From: Pestalotiopsis fici W106-1
Lineage: Eukaryota > Ascomycota > Sordariomycetes > Amphisphaeriales > Sporocadaceae
Assembly: GCF_000516985.1 (NCBI RefSeq)
Contig: NW_006917091.1
Coordinates: forward strand, 678,285-742,284
Direction of reading: 5' to 3'
Length of the DNA: 64,000 bases
Shown piece by piece: positions 58,497 through 64,000 of this stretch. Within the stretch, counting starts at the first letter, position 1, and every line of letters begins with the position of its first letter. A model generated the notes under the pieces. It worked only from the letters and a program-made list of their open reading frames with translations, searched no databases and was not told where the DNA came from. The position numbers were made by a program, and so were the translations under genes.

Positions 58497-60441
58497 TTAA
58501 ATCTCATTGCTGGGATACTCGACCTTGCGAGTAGGCGAGAACTCCTCCTTGATGCTGCGGGCACTGACAAAGCGGGTCAAAAAGTTCAAGCTGCCAGCCT
58601 TGTCGTTGGTGCCGCTGGCGCGGGCGCCGCCAAAGGGCTGCTGGCCGACGACGGCGCCGGTGCTCTTGCAGTTGATGTAAAAGTTGCCGGCGCTGTTGCG
58701 CAGGGCGTTCTCGGCGTAGACGACGGCGTGGCGGTCCGCGGCGAAGATGGCGCCCGTCAGGCCGTACTCGCCCGTCGAGTCGACGACCTTGCAAATGTCG
58801 GCAAAGGCGGTGGCGGCGTCGACCGAGACGTCGTCGTAGACGTGGGCCACGAGCACGGGGCCAAAGAGCTCGGTGGAAAAGAGCTTGTGGTTGGGCGTCT
58901 TGGCCTCGTAGACGGTCGGGTGGATGTAGTAGCCCTTGCTGCCGTCGTACTTGCCGCCGGCGAGGAGGGTCAGCTCAGAGTCGTTCTTGGCGGCGTCAAT
59001 GACGCCCGACAGCTTGTCAAAGCTGGGCTTGTGGATGACGGGGCCGATAAAGTTCTGCGCCTCAAAGGGCTGGCCAATCTTGAGGGCCTCAATCTCGGAG
59101 ACCATCTTCTCCTTGAACTGAGGCCAGACGGACTTGGGCACGTAGAGACGGCTGGTGGCGCTGCACTTTTGGCCTTGGTACTCAAAGGCACCGCGGACGG
59201 TCTGGATGGCGGCGTTCTCAATATCGGCACTGGGGTGGACCAGGTGGAAGTTCTTGCCACCAGTCTCACCCACGATGCGTGGGTAGCCACGGTAGCGGCC
59301 CTCGGCAGTTCCCTGGCCAATGGCGCCGTACAGCTTGCGGAAGACGGAAGTGCTACCAGTGTAGTGCAGAGCAGCAAACTCCTTGTGAGCCAGGACGGCC
59401 TGGGTAATCTCCTCGGGCGGGCCGGGGACGAACTGAATAACATCCTTCGGCAGACCGGCCTCGATCAGGATCTGGTACAGCAGCCAGTTGGAGGCAATGG
59501 CCGAGTCAGAGGGCTTCCAAACCACAACGTTACCAAGGAGGGCGGGGGCACCGGGCAAGTTTCCGGCAATGGCGGTAAAGTTGAAGGGTGAGACGGCGTA
59601 GACGAAACCCTCGAGAGGTCGGTACTCGACGCGGTTCCAGACGCCCGGGGCATGGTGAACAGGCTGCTGGGAGTAGAGCTCCTCGGCGTAGGAGACGTTG
59701 AAGCGGAGAAAGTCGCACAGCTCGGCGGCGGCGTCGATCTCGGCCTGCCATGCGTTCTTGCCCTGGCCGACCATGGTGGCGGCCATGATGTCGTAGCGGT
59801 ACTTGCCGGAGATCAGGTCGGCGGCCTTGAGGAAGACGGCAGCGCGGTCGGCAAAGGGCAGAGCAGCCCAGGCCTCCCTGGCGGCGAGGGCAGACTCTAT
59901 GGCCTGGTTGACATGCTCGGGTGTAGCGAGAGAGTAGGTAGCAACGGTCTGAGAGTGGTTGGAGGGGTTGAACTGCTTCGAGGTCTGAGAAGTCTTGATC
60001 TGTTTTCAGGCGTCAGTATTTGTTGTAAAGTAGAAACTGTCCTGTGAAGAAAAACGCACCTCCTTGCCGCCCACAACCAGGGGAACCTCGAGGGGAAGCT
60101 TCTGCTGCAAACTGTCGACAGCAGCGTATAGACCCTTGCGCTGCTCGGAGCCCTTGGCATAGTGGTGCTATAATACATGTGGTTAGTAAAAGCTCTCCCG
60201 TTCATCTCATGCGACGTTTGAAAAAACATACGTTGGGCTCGTTGAGCACCTTGGGGACCTTGAAGGTGGCCAGGTTGGACATTCTGCTGGTCGTGCTCAG
60301 AGACCGTCTGGCGGTAAGAGATGCCTGAGCCGAGACGGCGGCGTGCCTCGAGACGGCACGGGTAGCAGCAGTTGCTGGCATACCGGCCTGGAAGACCTTT
60401 GAAAGTGGCATCAAGCCATTGCCCCTGCGAACTGCGGCCAT
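58497..60441 (-). CDS. PUT2: Delta-1-pyrroline-5-carboxylate dehydrogenase, mitochondrial
   Basis: Second step of proline breakdown: oxidises pyrroline-5-carboxylate/glutamate semialdehyde to glutamate with NAD. Exons complement(60232..60441), complement(60060..60167), complement(58497..59999); 606 aa. The first 60 residues are Arg/Ala/Ser-rich with no acidic residues (MAAVRRGNGLMPLSKVF, TATRAVSRHA), a mitochondrial targeting sequence. The aldehyde dehydrogenase core shows FNPSNHSQTVATYS, EYRPLEGFVYAVSPFNFTAI, the general-base Glu in RIVGETGGKNFHL, the catalytic Cys in EYQGQKCSATSRLYVP and the late LFGPVLVAHVY. This is the P5CDH branch rather than a general aldehyde dehydrogenase, from the GETGGKNFH and QGQKCSATSR motifs. 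Proline oxidase, the partner gene, is not in the window. High codon GC in exon 3 explains long antisense frames. Confidence 0.95.
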
Positions 60442-62075
60442 TGTGATGATGTTGTCCTTTTCTGTTCCTTTCTTTGGTCTTTCGGAACTGTTTGGCCGCT
60501 TATCGGTCGTCCGTAAGTGGGATGAGAAGGCGTCAAATGCTGTAAGAATGTTCCGATACCAACAAAGGTGAACACACACAAAAGCGACGCAAGAAAGAAA
60601 AAAGAGGGTATCACTAGCAAATTCTCGCTTTTCCGCACACTTCTTCCAACTGCTTGCTTTTCTGCTTGTCAATGCGGACGTTGCATGTGTCCCCTTCTTA
60701 TGAAGCTTCGCCAGGGACCGCCGATAGCTCTGATAGCTGGTAGCTGATAGCTTCGCTCGCTTTGTCTCGGCTCACTGAGTCGGCAGCAGTGGGGTAATCC
60801 CCAATCGAAGGCTCCGCAATCGCCCCAGAACCAACGTTGTGATAGGTCAATCAACTGCGATAGAATGGTTAACCCCCTGTCAGCCTGCGCTACCTATGGT
60901 GGGGAGATAGTTGGGGCAGGGGTCCTTTTTGCTTGCCCTCCGCCGCTCTGGGACTTGCTTGGTAGCCGACGTTCTAACAACTACGTAGTATACTCAGGCC
61001 GATGTTCGGGCCCGTCACCTTTGCTGGTCTGATTATTGCCAATCTTGTAGTATTAAGAAGCCGAGGACTTGGATATCCATTAGGCAAACTCCGTCAATCT
61101 CACGCCATCGAGTTTGATACTTGCAGCTCACTTTCTTCTCCCATGTCCAATGGCTATCTATGTAGAGATGCAATCGATCATGTGGCCACAAACCCTTACA
61201 AAGTGCACACCGCATACAAGATGCCGACAATTCTACTGATAAAAGAAAAGGGCTGGGGCGGTACGGTCCGCAGCCACTCGTCGTGCTTACCTACATACAA
61301 CAGATAGATAGCAAAATGTACAGGGCATATGGAAATAGAGTTTCTCTCTTGCCGTTGATCAAGGTTCGTGTTACCCACCTTGTTGCAACCACCCGAACGC
61401 CCAGTTTGCCAATCTGCTAGCCAGCCCAGTACATTAGCCGTACCAAACATCTCACGGCGTTGCACGCAGTCTTTTGCATACAAGAAATAACTATGCAGCC
61501 CTCTTCTTTGCCCAATCATGGACATTCCAGATGAGCAATGTTTCGCAGTAAAGGAATAGTTTTACTATAGTCCCGACGGACCCATTTTATAGTGGCACCT
61601 CTTTTTGGTAATTCTATCCTGATGGCAGACAGCCGAGCGGCGTCCGTCGGCAAGTGGGTCACTGGCGAGTCCATCGTTGCGTTTCTCTTTGCCAATCTTG
61701 AGCCTCACAATGCCGAACAACAAGTCTTGTTCTTTGAGGCGACGACACTAAAAGCTCGGTCTCTGGCCGACAGCTCGGCTTTGTACCAAGTGGCCCGTCA
61801 AGCGTATCGAATTACAAAATCTATTTCCTCACTTGTTTACAAATGAAAGCAGATCTGTCTTGGCACTTTTTGCTTTATTTTATCTTGCCTGTATTACAGA
61901 AATAACACTCTTCTAGACTCCACCGTGTGAGAGAGACTATCAATGGTATAATTATCAGGAAACCTTCTTCGCCCATCATTAGGTGGACTCAACAGTCCGG
62001 GTATTGCATGTTTTCCACCATCACTCCACTCTCTTTCCGACTTTCATGAATAATAACGTCACCGTATTTCCATCT
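60442..62075. promoter_or_regulatory. Intergenic upstream of P5CDH
   Basis: 1.6 kb. It holds the P5CDH promoter and the 3' flank of the PhoD-like gene. A 74-codon frame starts at ATG 61622 (plus) but has no recognisable family. No RNA gene seen. Confidence 0.4.
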
Positions 62076-64000
62076 CTAATGGCTGGCCGCCGTGGCGGCT
62101 CCAGAGCCCGGTCGGTTTCCGGCCGAGGCTGCCCCTGTAGTGCCGGGTCTCGCACTCGTTCCTGGTCTTGAGCCTCTACCCGGCAAGTGGAGGCGGTGGT
62201 GGTGAGGAGGCGGGTACTTTTCCGGAAGATGCTCAAGCAGAGGGATGGTCAAGCCGTATGGCTCCGTGTGACCCTCGCGGTTGTGCTGGTCAATCTCTAC
62301 ACGAATGCAGCAGTCCAACGATCCGTCATTGTTCTTGCCATGCGTGGCAGGCGATGCAGCCTTGTGCTTCGTGCCGGCTCCTGCTTCACCCTTGTGCAGG
62401 AAAGCATGACCATCTTTGCCCTCGAATTCGTGGTCACCTGCTGGCGCGGCGTGCTCGGCATCGGTACCATTGGTGACAGCTCCATTCACAGAACCATTGG
62501 CGGTGGCAGCGCGGTTGTTGGGTGAGTTTTCCGTCAAGATGGCATAATTGCGACTTGGCATCGTGACATGGTTGGAGTTCATTGTCTTGTTGCTGTCACC
62601 AGGATCCTTGTCAAATAGACTCATGAGCGTCTCATCCGTGTCTGCGTTGAGGTGGTGAATCTTGTTGCGCTTTGCCAGCAGATTTGCAATGGCGGCCGGT
62701 GGAGGCTTGTTCACAATGGCAGAAGAAACCACATTGACCATGTAGCGATGGTCGTGCACCGCGGGGATTTTGAGTTCGGGGTTCGAGTAGAAGCGTCCCA
62801 AAGCAGCAAGATGGACGTCACCACCCAGGATGGTGATTCTGATGGAGAATTCAGAGCAGATTGTCTGAAGGCGCTCGACGAATGAGTTACGCTCCTTCTT
62901 ATGAGTCTTGGCCGTGTAGTGGTCGTCAAGATCATCGAGCAAATCAACACTACCATCGAAATGGTTGAAGAGACCGCCACCAAAGCCAAATCTTCGGTTC
63001 AAGAACTTCATGGGTGCAATCAAAGGGCTAGAGAAAACGTTTTCCAACCAGGTCAGGCGCTAATTTTTTTTTTGAGTCAGTAACAAAATCGAAATCAGAT
63101 ATGCACCAGATTTACTCACAGGATAGGCAATGGGAATACCGAGTAGCAGAATCATGTGCTTGTAAGGGTTGCCCGATTGCTGCGCAGCACCAAGTTCGCT
63201 TCGCAAGCGATTAAAAATCAAGTCATAAGTCTCAGGGTAGTTCACCTGGTGTCGAGTACGTTCTGTTCGGGCATCGATACCCAGGAATGCAATGCGAGCT
63301 CCTAGTCTCGAGAACATGTTCATCGAGTGCTCGGCGACATAAGGACCCGGCTTGTGTCCAACAATGTAGCCGGGCTCCGACTGCAAGGTGGGCTCCGAGA
63401 CAAATGTGTCTTGCAGCTGGTTCTTATCCACTCCATCACCGGCCTCCATGGTTGTAGGGGCGTCGGTGGTGTAAGTCGAGGCCGGTGGTGCCAAGTGGTG
63501 CTGGAACAACATGTAGTACTTGTGAGCGGTTCCACCAATGCCACGGAAAACGTCACACTTCATGAACTCGTTGACATATGAACCAAAACCATCGATGATG
63601 TCGTGGTCATCCCAGATGTTGAGCTGCGGAATCTGTCCATTGGCCTCGGCAAAGGGCTCAGTCGAGTACCATCTGAGATAGTTATGGAGATAGTACTCAT
63701 CGCACTCATCACGCAACTTTCCAGGGAAGGGATAATCTCTTCTCTTCTTGGGATTGCCAATGTCACTCCATGGCCTAAGTGGACCATCCACACGAATACC
63801 GTCATTGTAGATTTGATCACCTCCTCCAATCATCACGTGAAAGGGGTTCTCAGCATGGCGTCGCAGCACATCGTTCCAGAGGGCCGGACCGCTCCAGGCG
63901 TCTTCGTCAGTTCCGACACTGAATCCATTACATGAATGGAACATGATTCTCATCGACTCGGTCGTAGCCGGAATAAAAAAGTAGTTGGTGGAAGACTGCG
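62076..64000 (-). CDS. PhoD-like phosphatase, partial (5' end beyond window)
   Basis: Metallophosphatase of the PhoD type. Visible exons complement(63121..64000), open through the right edge, and complement(62076..63059). The join is in frame if the donor is CCT|gtgag at 63120/63119, so the first exon may be read as ending at 63120. Metal-binding and active-site motifs run in order: CNGFSVG, then MIGGGDQIYND (Asp pair), NIWDDHDIIDGFGSY, and ILGGDVHLAALG (His). After RHQVNYPETYDLIF and LLGIPIAYP the chain continues in exon 2 to a Ser/Asn/Gly-rich tail ending GSGAATAASH. This architecture is typical of fungal PhoD-like proteins of unknown substrate. Upstream of ATG 63953 the frame stays open to base 64000, so the N-terminus is missing and the true start is unknown. 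The 5'-most visible codons read STNYFFIPATTESM. Confidence 0.88.

Noticed and set aside
58434..59591. 385-codon plus-strand open frame
   Set aside because: Antisense to the P5CDH barrel. GC-rich third positions create it; the minus strand carries the real motifs.
1..64000. tRNA, 5S rRNA or CRISPR arrays
   Set aside because: Read through for tRNA T-loop patterns, the 5S consensus and regular repeats; none supported. CRISPR is not expected in a fungus.

Overview
The window is eukaryotic and comes from a filamentous ascomycete (Pezizomycotina). Most genes are split by short introns of about 45-90 bases with GT-AG ends and CTAAC/CTGAC-like branch sites. The gene types are typically fungal: a HET-domain protein, an RGS-LOV photoreceptor, DAL5-type and DHA2-type MFS transporters, a Dnf3-like flippase, Prp4, Dus4 and a Pch1/Ctk2-like cyclin. 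The style fits Sordariomycetes best, but I cannot name a species. I found no tRNA, rRNA or CRISPR array. All exon joins were worked out by hand from splice signals, reading frame and recalled family motifs.

Layout. 0-11 kb is housekeeping: a P4-ATPase flippase (-), the Rab5 exchange factor Vps9 (+) and an unrecognised protein (+). 11-23 kb looks like an accessory island. It holds a TauD-like dioxygenase (-) head to head with an anion:cation symporter (+) whose first splice junction is out of frame. A HET-domain gene (+), broken fragments of an alpha/beta hydrolase (-) and a DHA2 drug transporter (+) follow. 23.8-35.6 kb holds the RGS-LOV photoreceptor (+), a membrane-anchored TAP-type alpha/beta hydrolase (-), a Rossmann-fold oxidoreductase (-) and a large disordered protein (-).

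35.6-39.2 kb has no convincing gene but carries a 380-bp MITE-like element. It has 38-bp perfect terminal inverted repeats, a perfect 8-bp target duplication (hAT-like) and TTAGGG motifs inside. 39.2-50.4 kb holds a pyridoxal reductase-like aldo/keto reductase (-), the tRNA-dihydrouridine synthase Dus4 (+), a cyclin K/T-type protein (-), the U4/U6 snRNP protein Prp4 (-) and a secreted GH27 alpha-galactosidase (-). 51.3-64 kb holds a Cys-containing unknown (-), a secreted PEBP-like protein (+), a SNF2-family helicase (+), mitochondrial delta-1-pyrroline-5-carboxylate dehydrogenase (-) and a PhoD-like phosphatase (-) that runs off the right end.

Most genes are unrelated neighbours. The one pair that may work together is the TauD-like dioxygenase and the symporter, which share a 0.8-kb bidirectional promoter and could form a sulfonate uptake and cleavage module. 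The most interesting items are the MITE, the RGS-LOV photoreceptor, and the island with its relic hydrolase and possibly frameshifted transporter.
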